64,000 bases of DNA from Terriglobia bacterium (GCA_020073615.1 JAIQEX010000005.1:43784-107783); one strand, 5' to 3'. Shown: positions 26,158 to 35,029, counted from the first letter of the stretch. The notes: generated by a model not told the origin, from the letters alone. Numbers and translations are program-made.

Positions 26158-28206
26158 CTACCGGGCCCCTCCCGCGGCGGTGGCCGGTGCCGCCGGCGCT
26201 TTCTTCAGATACTTGTCGTACCACGCCAGGTAGCGCTCCATGCGGTCCTTCTGGTAGCTCGGCCGCTGGATGCCGTGGTTCTCATTGGGATAAATAATGA
26301 GCTGCGTGTCGATGCCCAGGCTGCGCAGCGCCTGGTACATCTGCTGGCCGCCCTGCACCGGCACGTTGAAATCGCGCTCGCCGCCCAGGAACAGGGTCGG
26401 CGTGGCGATGCGGTCGGCGTGCAGGAACGGGTAAGAGATCTTCACATAGGTATCGAACGCTTTCCACGGCGGGCCGATCTCGTAATCGTATTGAATGATG
26501 TACTGGTCGGTGCCGTAGAAGGCGACGGTGAAGGCCGTGCCGGCGCCGCTGGTGGCCGCTTTGAAGCGGTGGTCGCTGGCGATCATGTAGTCGGTGAGGA
26601 TCGCCCCGTAGCTCCAGCCGCCCACGCCCAGGCGGTCGGGATCGGCCACGCCCATGCGCACCACGTGATCCACGCCGGCCTGCAGATCCTCCACTTCGTA
26701 GTGTCCCCAGTCGGCGGCGATGGCGCGCGAGTACTTCTGGCCGCGGCCCGAGCTGCCGCGATAATTCACCGCCAGCACCGCGTATCCGTTGGCCGCGAAC
26801 ACCTGCCGCTCGGTGCTGAAGGTATGCGCGTCCTGCCCGTTGGGACCGCCGTGGATGCGCAGCAGCAGCGGGACCTTGGTCCCCTGCGCGTAGCCCACGG
26901 GCCTGGTCAGCAGGCCATGCACCTCGGTGCCGTCCTTGCTCTTGAAGCTCACTTCTTCGGTGGGCGCGATCTCCAGTTCCGCCATCAGCGCGTCGTTCTG
27001 ATGGGTCAACTGGCGGAGCGCGCCGCCTTCCACCGCGTAGATCTCGGGGGGCTTGCTGTCGCCGCCCGAGAGAACGGCGGCGCATCCGCCGGCTACGGTG
27101 GGGCTGGAGACCACGATGGGCGGCGCCATCAGCCGCTCCACGGGGCCGCCGCTCAGGCGGACGCGCGCGGGATACACGGACCGGTCGTCGGCCACCAGAA
27201 AAGTGATAGAGCCGCCATCGGCGCTGAAGCGCGGCGCGGAGACCCCGCGATCGAGCTCGGTGTCCGCCTTCACCATCACCGGATCGCTCGCTCCATCGGT
27301 CGCGACCACCGCCAGCCGCTCCATATTGTACGCGCCGTATTTCTTTTCGTCGCCCACCAGCAGGGCGATCCACTTGCCGTCCGGGCTCCACTCCGGGCGC
27401 GAGCGGCCGGCGCGCACGGTGAGCGGCGTCAGTTGCTTTTCGGCGGCGCCCGGGTGGGCGTCGGCCACGTAGATCTGGCTGGCGGGGTCGCGGTCGGGCT
27501 CCTCGGCGTGGTTGCTCTGAAAGGCGATGCGCGCTCCGTCGGGCGACCAGACGGGCGACGATTCGTCATGCTTCTTGCCGGTGGTGAGCCGGTCCAGCTT
27601 CCGGGTGGCGATGTCGAACAGGTAGATGTAGCTGTGGCGGTCGGAGAGCAGATAGCCGGCGCCATCCTGCTTATAGTGGTAGCGATCGATGACGATGGGC
27701 TTGGGCACTTTGGGCCGCGCGCCTTCGGCGGGCGGGTCGGCATCCGGATCGGGATCGCCGATCACCAGCGCCAGGCGTTTGCTGTCGGGCGCCCATTCAT
27801 AGCCCTGCAACCGTCCTTTGACGTCGGTGAGCTGCACGGCCTCGCCGCCCTGCCGGTCGAGCAGCCAGACCTGGTTGCCCTTGGCCTTGCCCGGCCGCGA
27901 GGAGAGGAACGCGAGGTACTTTCCGTCGGGGCTCCAGCGCGCCGTGCCTTCGTTCTCCGGGCTGGAGGTGACGCGCAGGTCGCGCTTGCCGTCGAAGCTG
28001 ACCATCCAGACGTCGGAATCGTGCTTATCCTCTTTGGCGTCGATGGTCCCCACGGTGTAGGCCACCCACTGGCCGTCGGGCGAGCACTGCGGATCGCGCA
28101 CTTCGCGCAGGCGGGCGAGGTCGTCGAGCTTGAACGGGTGGCGGGCCGGCTGAGCACCGAGCGCGGCCGCGGAAACGGCAAAGAGCAACAACTGTCGGGC
28201 GGACAT
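26158..28206 (-). CDS. Secreted S9-family peptidase (prolyl-oligopeptidase fold)
   Basis: 682 residues after choosing the ATG that begins MSARQLLLFAVSAAALGAQ, a signal peptide. Residues ~30-420 form a beta-propeller with repeated SPDGxW/L motifs (CSPDGQWVAYTVG; WSPDGKYLAFLSS; WSPDGARIAFQS). Residues ~440-670 are an alpha/beta-hydrolase with nucleophile Ser in GGWSYGAI, Asp in GGERDFNVPV, and His in NENHGI. This is the acylaminoacyl-peptidase / dipeptidyl-peptidase class, probably periplasmic and peptide-degrading. Confidence 0.92.
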   Translation of the reverse strand: MSARQLLLFAVSAAALGAQPARHPFKLDDLARLREVRDPQCSPDGQWVAYTVGTIDAKEDKHDSDVWMVSFDGKRDLRVTSSPENEGTARWSPDGKYLAFLSSRPGKAKGNQVWLLDRQGGEAVQLTDVKGRLQGYEWAPDSKRLALVIGDPDPDADPPAEGARPKVPKPIVIDRYHYKQDGAGYLLSDRHSYIYLFDIATRKLDRLTTGKKHDESSPVWSPDGARIAFQSNHAEEPDRDPASQIYVADAHPGAAEKQLTPLTVRAGRSRPEWSPDGKWIALLVGDEKKYGAYNMERLAVVATDGASDPVMVKADTELDRGVSAPRFSADGGSITFLVADDRSVYPARVRLSGGPVERLMAPPIVVSSPTVAGGCAAVLSGGDSKPPEIYAVEGGALRQLTHQNDALMAELEIAPTEEVSFKSKDGTEVHGLLTRPVGYAQGTKVPLLLRIHGGPNGQDAHTFSTERQVFAANGYAVLAVNYRGSSGRGQKYSRAIAADWGHYEVEDLQAGVDHVVRMGVADPDRLGVGGWSYGAILTDYMIASDHRFKAATSGAGTAFTVAFYGTDQYIIQYDYEIGPPWKAFDTYVKISYPFLHADRIATPTLFLGGERDFNVPVQGGQQMYQALRSLGIDTQLIIYPNENHGIQRPSYQKDRMERYLAWYDKYLKKAPAAPATAAGGAR

Positions 28207-28373
28207 GGCCGTTAGTGTACACCCGCGCCGGGGCGAAGGGGCCGCGGCGCTGGGCGGCCATCGGTGGCACAATGATGGTCGGACTCCGGCGGAGCGCCAT
28301 GACGCGAACAATCGAGCTTCCCGTTTCTGAAGAGCTCCTGCAGCACGTTAGAAACAATCTCTGAGATCACAGG

Positions 28374-28449
28374 GTGGACAGACGAAAGCGTCTGTCCCAC
28401 GTTGTTGCGCCGGGACTTGCGTTTTGTGGGGCAGGCGCTTTCGCCTGCC
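28374..28449. repeat. Inverted pair of REP-like hairpins
   Basis: Hairpin A has stem GGACAGACG/CGTCTGTCC with loop AAAG (28376-28397). Hairpin B has GGCAGGCG/CGCCTGCC with loop CTTT (28430-28449), preceded by TTTTGTGG. B is the reverse complement of A with G-to-A and C-to-T changes that keep every base pair. The two are ~30 bp apart, like a bacterial BIME. Similar units occur at 57969-57997 and 58135-58154. Confidence 0.75.
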
Positions 28450-28477
28450 AAACCGATTTGTCCGAAGATCCCGTAAC

Positions 28478-28603
28478 TTAAATCGCCACGAGCGTGGCGA
28501 ACGTCTCCGGCAGCGCGCTCCTAATCTGCGGATTCTCGATCCGATTGCTTTCCTGATAGAGATCCGCCACCTTCAGATATTGAAGTCTGATAATCTGTAG
28601 GCC
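28478..28603 (-). pseudogene. Gene remnant (about 41 codons, no start)
   Basis: The minus strand reads without stops through VADLYQESNRIENPQIRSAL and ends with PETFATLVAI and TAA at 28478. The composition is protein-like, but there is no start codon and the reading ends upstream near the nitroreductase promoter. I do not recognise the family. With the adjacent palindromes it explains most of the 410-bp gap between the S9 peptidase and the nitroreductase. Confidence 0.3.
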
Positions 28604-28616
28604 GGAGACACAAGCG

Positions 28617-29255
28617 ATGAAGCGAACAGGTTATATGGCGGCGGTGCTGGCGTTGTTCCCGGCACTGTGTCTGGCGGGCGAGCTGAAGCCGGTGGCGCTC
28701 GCGGCGCCCGAGACCGATGGCGGCAAGCCGCTGATGCAGGTGCTGAAGGAGAGGAAGTCGGTGCGCGAGTTCGGTCCCGGCGCGCTGCCGATGCAGGTGC
28801 TCTCGAACCTGCTGTGGGCGGCGGCGGGAGTGAACCGCGCCGATGGCCGCCGCACGGCCCCTACGGCTTCGAACCGGCAGGAGATCGACGTGTACGTGGC
28901 CGCGGCCGACGGGCTGTATCTCTACGACGCCAAGGGGCACCGGCTCGAGCCCGTGCTGGCGGAAGACATTCGCGCGGCCACGGGCACGCAAGCCTACGTG
29001 CGCGATGCGGCGGTGAACCTGATCTACGTGGCGGACTTCGCCAAAATGGGACAGAGCTCGCCGGAAAACAAGGTGCTCTATTCGGCCGCCGACACCGGAT
29101 TCATCAGCCAGAACGTGTACCTCTTCTGCGCTTCCCAGGGGTTAGCCACCGTGGTGCGGGCGTCGGTGGACCGCGACGCCCTGGCGAAGACCATGAAGCT
29201 GCGGCCGGAGCAGCGGATCACCCTGGCGCAATCCGTGGGCTTCGTGAAGAAATAG
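28617..29255 (+). CDS. Exported nitroreductase-family (SagB/ThcOx-like) protein
   Basis: 212 residues. A signal peptide (YMAAVLALFPALCLAGEL, ~6-23) precedes a compact nitroreductase fold: LKERKSVREFGPGALPMQVL (FMN-binding arginines), NLLWAAAGVNR, RTAPTASNRQEIDVYV and DTGFISQNVYLFCASQGLAT. SagB-type dehydrogenases of this shape oxidise azolines or act on small molecules; periplasmic location is unusual for flavin enzymes but common for this acidobacterial subgroup as far as I know. Substrate not known. No partner cyclase gene is adjacent. Confidence 0.8.
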   Translation: MKRTGYMAAVLALFPALCLAGELKPVALAAPETDGGKPLMQVLKERKSVREFGPGALPMQVLSNLLWAAAGVNRADGRRTAPTASNRQEIDVYVAAADGLYLYDAKGHRLEPVLAEDIRAATGTQAYVRDAAVNLIYVADFAKMGQSSPENKVLYSAADTGFISQNVYLFCASQGLATVVRASVDRDALAKTMKLRPEQRITLAQSVGFVKK

Positions 29256-29313
29256 CCTTGGTCCAAGCATCCGCGACTGAAAGCTGTTATAAAGTATGTC
29301 CGGAGGCAATAAT

Positions 29314-30453
29314 ATGAGTCTGATTGCAGACAAGAAGGCGGACCTGGCGGGTCCGGGTATCGGCGATTATGCCGAGCTCGAGAAAATCCTGCCGCAGGAT
29401 TATCATTCTCTGCTGAATCCGAAGGACACCCAGAAGGCGATCTTCGCCGCCAAGAATTATATCGAGGAGAACCTCTGTAAAGAGCTCAACCTCATGATGG
29501 TCACCGTGCCGCTGATCGTGGACGTGGAAAGCGGCGTGAACGATTATCTGGACCGCGACGGGTCGCGGACCCCCATCCAGTTCCATATTTCCAACGACCG
29601 CAACCAGCATCCCATCGATGCCCAGGTGGTGCAGGCCGCCACCAAGTGGAAGCGCGTGGCGCTCCAGCGGTTTGGCATGCAGGTGGGCGAAGGGCTGTGC
29701 ACCGACATGCGGGCCGTGCGCAAAGACTATTTCCTGGACCACGACCACAGCGCCTATGTGGACCAGTGGGACTGGGAGCGCGCTATCACTGCCGGCGAGC
29801 GCAACCTGGGTTTTCTCAAGGAAATCGTGGGCAAGATCTGGAAGGTCCTGGTGGGCGCCGAAAAGCACGTTCAGGGGTTGTTCCCGCAACTGAACGATGA
29901 GCGCTATCCCAACCTGCCGGAGCAGCTGAAATTCCTGCACGCCGAAGAGATCCTGGATCTCTATCCCGATCTTCCACGGAAACAGCGCGAGACGGCGATC
30001 CTCCAGAAGTACCCCGCCATTTTCATCATCGGCATCGGCTGGACGCTGAAGGACGGCTACCCGCACGAAATGCGCGCGGCCGATTACGACGACTGGGTGA
30101 CCCCGACCACCTCGGCCGACGGCAAGCCCATGCACGGCTTGAACGGCGACATCCTGGTGTGGAACCACGTAACCAAGCGGCGGCACGAGCTGACCTCGAT
30201 GGGCGTCCGCGTGAACGCCGATACGCTGAAGCAGCAGCTCGAAGCCACCGGGCAGCTCGATTTCCTCAAGTTCCCGTACCACCAGGCGATCATGAAGAAC
30301 GAGATCCCGCTGAGCGTCGGCGGGGGCATCGGGCAGGCGCGCACGCTCATGACGCTGTTGCGCAAGGCGCACCTGGGCGAAGTGAGCGTGACGGTGTGGC
30401 CGAAGATCCTCAAAGAGATGTGCGCCAAGAAGGACATTCACGTTTTGGAGTAG
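29314..30453 (+). CDS. asnA: Aspartate-ammonia ligase (asparagine synthetase A)
   Basis: 379 residues from the ATG placed 8 bp after a GGAGG site; an in-frame ATG 18 bp earlier is less likely. The class-II aminoacyl-tRNA-synthetase-like fold of AsnA is seen in AKNYIEENLCKELNLMMVTV, PIQFHISNDRN, KWKRVALQRFGMQVGEGLCT, VDQWDWERAI, and the final LSVGGGIGQARTLMTLLRKA. It makes asparagine from aspartate, ammonia and ATP. At 379 residues it is longer than the ~330 of E. coli AsnA, like forms in Bacteroidetes and spirochaetes. A stem-loop follows the stop. Confidence 0.9.
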   Translation: MSLIADKKADLAGPGIGDYAELEKILPQDYHSLLNPKDTQKAIFAAKNYIEENLCKELNLMMVTVPLIVDVESGVNDYLDRDGSRTPIQFHISNDRNQHPIDAQVVQAATKWKRVALQRFGMQVGEGLCTDMRAVRKDYFLDHDHSAYVDQWDWERAITAGERNLGFLKEIVGKIWKVLVGAEKHVQGLFPQLNDERYPNLPEQLKFLHAEEILDLYPDLPRKQRETAILQKYPAIFIIGIGWTLKDGYPHEMRAADYDDWVTPTTSADGKPMHGLNGDILVWNHVTKRRHELTSMGVRVNADTLKQQLEATGQLDFLKFPYHQAIMKNEIPLSVGGGIGQARTLMTLLRKAHLGEVSVTVWPKILKEMCAKKDIHVLE

Positions 30454-30454
30454 T

Positions 30455-30529
30455 GGGGTAGGCCTCCTGGCCGGCCCCGTTGCAGGAGCGCGCCGGGGTT
30501 TAGGGCAGGCCGGGAGGCCTACCCTACCC
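30455..30529. repeat. Intergenic inverted repeat after asnA
   Basis: GGGTAGGCCTCCTGGCC (30456-30472) and GGCCGGGAGGCCTACCC (30508-30524) are near-perfect complements (one mismatch) around a GC-rich loop with a second small stem. It may act as a terminator without a T-run, or it is one more palindrome family member; the arms differ from the GGCAGGCG hairpins. Confidence 0.7.
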
Positions 30530-30562
30530 AGGTATATGCTTCGATAAGCGGCTCGCAGGCCG

Positions 30563-33112
30563 ATGAACCCGCCGGATCCAATCCGCCGCAATCTGTACAC
30601 TCTTCTGGGAGCGTTCCTCTTCCTCATCGTGGCCATCGGCGCGGTGAGTTATCGCTACTACATCGATCAGAAGTCGGGCATCGAGAACGAAATGCGAAGC
30701 CAGCTCGAGGCGATCGCGGCGATGAAGGTCGAGCAGTTGGTCGCCTGGCGGGACGAGAGGTTGGCGGACGCACGGATGATCGCCGCCACCGAGGTGTTGC
30801 CTGCGGTGCGGGACGTGCTGGCGGGACGGACCGAGAGAAACCTCCGCCGCCAGGTCCTGGCCTGGATGCAGGCCCTGCGCCAAAACGAGGGATACGCGAA
30901 TGTCATCCTGGTAGACGCGGAGGGCAAGGTGTGCCTCTCCACGGGTCCGTCCGAGGGCGGGGAGGGTCTTTACGCCGCGCTCATGGACCGGGTGCGAAAG
31001 GCCGGAGACGTCGTCTTCTCGGATCTCCATTACGACCAGGGCCTGCAGGGGCCCCACTTGGGCCTGAACGTTCCGATACGCTCCATGGAGGGACGCCCGC
31101 CGGATGGCGCCCTGCTGTTGGGCATCGACCCGAACAAGTTTCTGTACCCGCTCATCCAAGGGTGGCCGACATCCAACGGCACCGGCGAAACGCTGATTGT
31201 CCGGCGGGAAGGAGACGAGGTCGTCTACTTGAACGAGCTGCGCTACCGCAAGGACACGGCGTTGAAACTGCGGTACCCCTTGGGCGACCGGCAGCGCCCC
31301 GCGGTGCGGGCCGCGCTGGGCCAGGAGGGCATCGCCGACGGAGTGGACTACCGCGGTGTTCCGGTTCTGGCGGCGGTGCGCAAGGTGCGGGGTTCTCCCT
31401 GGGTGCTGGTGGCGAAAATGGACGCGGAGGAGGTGTACGCTCCGGTGCGGCGGCAGACCTTGTGGCTGGTGCTGATGGCATGCTCGCTGGCGCTGGCGGC
31501 GGGGGCGGTCGCCCTGTTCGTGTTCCGCGATTTGCGAGCGCGTTTCTTCCAGCAGAATTACCAGGCGGAGCTGGAGCGCAGCGCACTGGAAGAGCGCTTC
31601 CGGCGGGTGGTGGAAAATGCGCCGGAAGGCATCGCCATTCACAGCGAAGGCCAGCTCCGCTACCTCAACCCGGCCGCGCTGGCCATGTTTGGCGCGGCTT
31701 CGGTGCAACAACTCGCCGACCTGCCGCTGATGGAGCGGATCCACCCCGATTACCGCGCCCTGGTCGTCGCTCGCATGCGTCTCTCCAGTGACGAGCGGCA
31801 AAGCGTGCCGGCCATCGAGGAGAAGTACCTCCGGCTGGATGGCACGGTATTCGACGTGGAAGTCTCGGCGGTACCGTTCGTGCATGAGCACAAGAATGGC
31901 TCGCTGGTTTTCTTCCGCGACATTACCGGGCGGATGCGTTCCGAGGAAGCGCAGAAGCGCAGCCAGCAGCAGCTTCAACAGGCACAGAAGATGGAGAGCG
32001 TAGGCCGGCTGGCCGGCGGCGTGGCCCACGACTTCAACAACTTGCTCACGGTGATCAACGGGTATGCCGAGCTGACCCTGGCCCAACTGGCCCCCGCCGA
32101 TCCGCTGCGCGAAGCGCTGAGCGAGATCGCCAGCGCCGGGAACCGGGCCGCCGACCTGACCAGGCAGTTGCTGGCCTTCAGCCGGAAACAGCTCATCGAA
32201 CCCAAGCCGGTGGACCTGAACCAGGTGGTGGCGGATGTCGGCAAAATGCTGCGCCGCCTTCTGGGCGAGGACATTGAAGTGGTGACCATTCCGGCGCCGT
32301 CGTTGGGGCACACCATGGTGGACCCGGGGCAGATGCACCAGGTGCTGGTAAACCTGGCGGTGAATTCCCGAGATGCCATGCCCCACGGCGGGCAGTTCGT
32401 CATCGAGACCGGCCGCGTGGATATCGATGATGAGTTTGTGGCGGCGCACCCCGAAGCGAAAGCCGGCGCGTACGTTCTGCTGGCGGTCACCGACACCGGA
32501 ACGGGCATGGATGAAATGACCCGGCAGTACGCATTTGAGCCGTTTTTTACCACCAAGGACAAGAGCCAGGGGACCGGACTCGGGCTGTCCATGGTTTATG
32601 GCATTGTCAAGCAGAGCGGCGGGTGGATTGCGCTCTACAGCGAGCCGGGTAAGGGCACAACCTTTAAGATTTATCTGCCGCGGACCGAGGAGACGGAGGC
32701 ATTCGCGGACACCGGACCGGCGGTCTTTAGCTCACTTCAGGGGACCGAGACCATCCTAGTGGTGGAGGACCAGCCGGAGGTCCGCAAGCTGACCGTCGAA
32801 ATTCTCAAGCGCTACGGATACGGCGTGCTGGAAGCGGCCAACGGCGACGAGGCCCTCATGCTATGCCAGCGTCTGCCGGACCGCATCGACCTGATGATCA
32901 CCGATGTCGTGATGCCCGGCATGACGGGACGGGAACTGGCGCTCCGAATGGCGCAAGTGCGCCCGGCGACGAGAGTGCTCTACATCTCCGGATACACCGC
33001 CAACGTGATTTCGCAGCACGGAGTACTCGATCCGGGGGTGGCGTATCTATCGAAGCCGTTCGCTCCGGAGGCGCTGGCCGGCAAAGTGCGCGAAGTGCTG
33101 GCGGAGAGCTGA
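30563..33112 (+). CDS. Hybrid sensor histidine kinase (periplasmic sensor, PAS, HisKA, HATPase, receiver)
   Basis: 849 residues. TM1 (~12-31, LLGAFLFLIVAIGAVSYRYY) and TM2 (~300-322) flank a ~270-residue double-Cache-like sensor. A PAS domain follows (~345-460; NAPEGIAIHSEGQLRYLNPA), then the H-box GGVAHDFNNLL (~495), the N-box NLAVNSRDAMP, G-boxes DTGTGMDE and GTGLGLSMVYGI, and a C-terminal receiver (ETILVVEDQPEVRKL; Asp in MITDVVMPG; Lys in LSKPF). It autophosphorylates and passes phosphate to its own receiver; no output gene is adjacent, so the downstream partner is unknown. A hairpin terminator follows. Confidence 0.92.
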   Translation: MNPPDPIRRNLYTLLGAFLFLIVAIGAVSYRYYIDQKSGIENEMRSQLEAIAAMKVEQLVAWRDERLADARMIAATEVLPAVRDVLAGRTERNLRRQVLAWMQALRQNEGYANVILVDAEGKVCLSTGPSEGGEGLYAALMDRVRKAGDVVFSDLHYDQGLQGPHLGLNVPIRSMEGRPPDGALLLGIDPNKFLYPLIQGWPTSNGTGETLIVRREGDEVVYLNELRYRKDTALKLRYPLGDRQRPAVRAALGQEGIADGVDYRGVPVLAAVRKVRGSPWVLVAKMDAEEVYAPVRRQTLWLVLMACSLALAAGAVALFVFRDLRARFFQQNYQAELERSALEERFRRVVENAPEGIAIHSEGQLRYLNPAALAMFGAASVQQLADLPLMERIHPDYRALVVARMRLSSDERQSVPAIEEKYLRLDGTVFDVEVSAVPFVHEHKNGSLVFFRDITGRMRSEEAQKRSQQQLQQAQKMESVGRLAGGVAHDFNNLLTVINGYAELTLAQLAPADPLREALSEIASAGNRAADLTRQLLAFSRKQLIEPKPVDLNQVVADVGKMLRRLLGEDIEVVTIPAPSLGHTMVDPGQMHQVLVNLAVNSRDAMPHGGQFVIETGRVDIDDEFVAAHPEAKAGAYVLLAVTDTGTGMDEMTRQYAFEPFFTTKDKSQGTGLGLSMVYGIVKQSGGWIALYSEPGKGTTFKIYLPRTEETEAFADTGPAVFSSLQGTETILVVEDQPEVRKLTVEILKRYGYGVLEAANGDEALMLCQRLPDRIDLMITDVVMPGMTGRELALRMAQVRPATRVLYISGYTANVISQHGVLDPGVAYLSKPFAPEALAGKVREVLAES

Positions 33113-33131
33113 AAGCCCGACAAAAAGCGAA

Positions 33132-33159
33132 AGAGACCGCTCCCCTCCGAGCGGTCTCT
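33132..33159. terminator. Bidirectional terminator between convergent genes
   Basis: AGAGACCGCTC (33132-33142) and GAGCGGTCTCT (33149-33159) form a perfect 11-bp stem with a CCCTCC loop. On the minus strand it is followed by TTTCGCTTTTT, so it best terminates the methyltransferase-like gene, and it lies 19 bp after the kinase stop on the plus strand. Confidence 0.7.
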
Positions 33160-33161
33160 AC

Positions 33162-33716
33162 CTAACCCCTCAATTTCCAAAGAAGAAACAGCACCCCGGC
33201 GGCAAACCCCGCACCGGCATTATATTCCTGGTTCCTTAGATACAGCGCCAGGCGAAAAGGATGCGGATTTTTTGGCGGGAGCGGCGTGAGGCGCGGCCAG
33301 AGCACCGGGACCTGTGCCGCATAGCCGGCGTACTCGGGGAAAAGATTGCGCAGGTGCTGCTCTTCGTTTTGCATCACGGGTAAATAGACGAACAGGAAGA
33401 CCGCCGCGAAGAGGATGCCCAGGCCGGCGGAGCGGGATGCGACGACCAGTCCGGCGGCCACCAGCAGCGTGCCCAGATAGAGCGGATTGCGCGTGTGGGC
33501 ATAGGGTCCGCCGGTGGCGAGCGTCTGATTCTTGGCGAGACAGCCGGCGGCCCAGGCGCGCAAGGCCAGCCCGAGGAGCGAGGCCGGCACCCCGGCCGCC
33601 AGCGAGCGGGCGGTGGGGTGCGAAAACCAGGCGAACACCACCACCAGCAGGAATCCGCTGGGGACGCGCAGGCGGGCCACGGTGTCGGCGTAGCGCTTGG
33701 CGAACCGGACCATCAC
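33162..33716 (-). CDS. Isoprenylcysteine carboxyl methyltransferase (ICMT/PEMT)-like membrane protein
   Basis: 184 residues with four or five hydrophobic helices. The ICMT/PEMT signature is clear: LATGGPYAHTRNPLYLGTLL (SAM-binding region) and a late EEQHLRNLFPEYAGYAAQVP (the E-E-x-x-L and Y motifs). In bacteria such enzymes methylate phospholipids, isoprenoid or envelope substrates; the substrate is unknown. Its start overlaps the stop of the heptosyltransferase by 4 bp (ATGA), so it is part of the LPS-core operon. Confidence 0.85.
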   Translation of the reverse strand: MMVRFAKRYADTVARLRVPSGFLLVVVFAWFSHPTARSLAAGVPASLLGLALRAWAAGCLAKNQTLATGGPYAHTRNPLYLGTLLVAAGLVVASRSAGLGILFAAVFLFVYLPVMQNEEQHLRNLFPEYAGYAAQVPVLWPRLTPLPPKNPHPFRLALYLRNQEYNAGAGFAAGVLFLLWKLRG

Positions 33717-34699
33717 ACCACACAGCCGGCGGCCGGGCGGCGCTCGCCCAAGACTGCTCGGAGCGCCTCGAAGACTTCGCCGGGGGTGACCTGCCGCATG
33801 CTTTCGTCGATGGCGTCGCCGCGCTTGTAGGTGGTCTGGGCGGTGGGACTGCGCAGCACTTTGAGCGATTCGCCGTAAGGTCCGTTGCGCGCCGGATCGG
33901 TAGGCCCGAAGATGGCGACACCGGGCCTGCAGAGCGCGGCGGCGAGATGGAGCGGGCCGCTATCGACGCCCAGTACGGCGGCGGCGCGCCGCGTGGCGAA
34001 GATCAACCCGGGCAGGCCGGAGAAGTGTGGCAGCGCGCCTTCGATCTCCGGAAGCACGGCGCCTGGCGGCGCATTGAGCACCAGGGGGATGGAGAGCTCG
34101 CGGCGCAGGTGGAGGGCGAGCAGGCGATAGGCATCGGCGGGCCACTGCTTGGCACGCCAGCCGGCGGTGGGCGAAGCCAGCACGAAATCGCCCGCCGGAA
34201 GATCGCCCTCGGGACAGCCGGCGGGCAGCGGGAAGGTGCGCAGAATATTGGCGGCTCCCGCGGACCGGGCGAGATCGAGGTTCTTATCCACTACGTGGAC
34301 GGCGTGGCTGAGCGTCTTGTTGGAATAGAACAGGGCGGCGGCGCGCTCGCGGACTTGCGTGTGATGGAAGCCGAAGATGCGTTCGGGACGCGCGGCCGAG
34401 GCGACCAGTGCGGACTTGACAAGGCCCTGAAAATCGACCGCGAAATCGTAGCGCGCGGCGCGCAGGCTGCGCCAGCTCGCCAGGAGCGAGCGAAGCCGTT
34501 CGCGCGAGAACAGCGCGATGCGGTCGACGAAGGGATTGCCGGCGAGGAGCGGGGCCCACTTGGGCTCGACGATCCAGGTGAGATGCGAGCCGGGGTAGCT
34601 GTGCTTGAGAGAAGCGGCGGCGGGCAGCGCGTGGATGATATCGCCCATGGCGCCCAGGCGGACCACGAGGATTTTAGCGGGTTTGCCGGCGGTGAACAT
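33713..34699 (-). CDS. Glycosyltransferase family 9 heptosyltransferase (WaaC-like)
   Basis: 328 residues. GT9 signatures: ILVVRLGAMGDIIHALPAAA at the N-terminus (GT-B nucleotide-sugar fold with DIIHALP as in WaaC), the TAGWRAKQWP region, and GVDSGPLHLAAALCRPGVAI plus FGPTDPARNGPYG in the C-terminal domain. It would transfer heptose from ADP-heptose to the Kdo region of lipid A. It overlaps the degenerate nucleotidyltransferase gene at its 5' end by 26 bp and the ICMT-like gene by 4 bp. rfaE2 at 4.3 kb supplies the donor pathway. Confidence 0.85.
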   Translation of the reverse strand: MFTAGKPAKILVVRLGAMGDIIHALPAAASLKHSYPGSHLTWIVEPKWAPLLAGNPFVDRIALFSRERLRSLLASWRSLRAARYDFAVDFQGLVKSALVASAARPERIFGFHHTQVRERAAALFYSNKTLSHAVHVVDKNLDLARSAGAANILRTFPLPAGCPEGDLPAGDFVLASPTAGWRAKQWPADAYRLLALHLRRELSIPLVLNAPPGAVLPEIEGALPHFSGLPGLIFATRRAAAVLGVDSGPLHLAAALCRPGVAIFGPTDPARNGPYGESLKVLRSPTAQTTYKRGDAIDESMRQVTPGEVFEALRAVLGERRPAAGCVV

Positions 34700-34985
34700 G
34701 CTCCATCAACTGCCGGGCTTGCCGCGCATCGGCGGCTTCCAGGCGCACGAGAGCGGCGGGCTGAAGCGCAGCGACGAGTTCCTCGAGCTCTCCATGATCG
34801 ATGGTTACCACGTAGTCTACCATGCGCAGCGCGGCCACCAATTCGGCGCGGGCGCGCTGCGGGAGCACTTCGCCCGCGAGCGGCAGGACCACCACCAGGA
34901 GAGAGCGCGCGCCGGTGCGCTGGCGCACGCCGGCGAACTCGCGGACGTGCCAGGCGCGGAGCAAGTCGAAGTAGCCGGTGACCAC
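34674..34985 (-). CDS. Degenerate RfaE2-like nucleotidyltransferase domain protein
   Basis: About 103 residues from a GTG; an upstream extension to just after the waaF stop is possible. The sequence VVTGYFDLLRAWHVREFAGV aligns by eye with the N-terminal strand and HxGH motif of RfaE2 (in this window VLTNGCYDLLHPGHIRLLEQ), but the first His and the Gly are replaced (RAWH for HPGH). Further similarity: SLLVVVLPLAGEVLPQRARA (the nucleotide-loop region) and LVAALRMVDYVVTIDHGELE. Catalysis is therefore unlikely; it may be a regulatory or scaffold relative. It lies between the two heptosyltransferases and overlaps the 5' end of the second. Confidence 0.6.
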   Translation of the reverse strand: MVTGYFDLLRAWHVREFAGVRQRTGARSLLVVVLPLAGEVLPQRARAELVAALRMVDYVVTIDHGELEELVAALQPAALVRLEAADARQARQLMEHVHRRQTR

Positions 34986-35029
34986 GGCGAGCGGCGCAGC
35001 AAAGGCGGGCCAGGGCTGCGGCGGCGACG

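Noticed and set aside
26275..28215. 646-codon plus-strand frame over the S9 peptidase
   Set aside because: Shadow frame; the minus-strand protein has a signal peptide, propeller repeats and a catalytic triad.
28374..28449. CRISPR-like array
   Set aside because: Only two hairpin units, inverted relative to each other and without regular repeat-spacer spacing.
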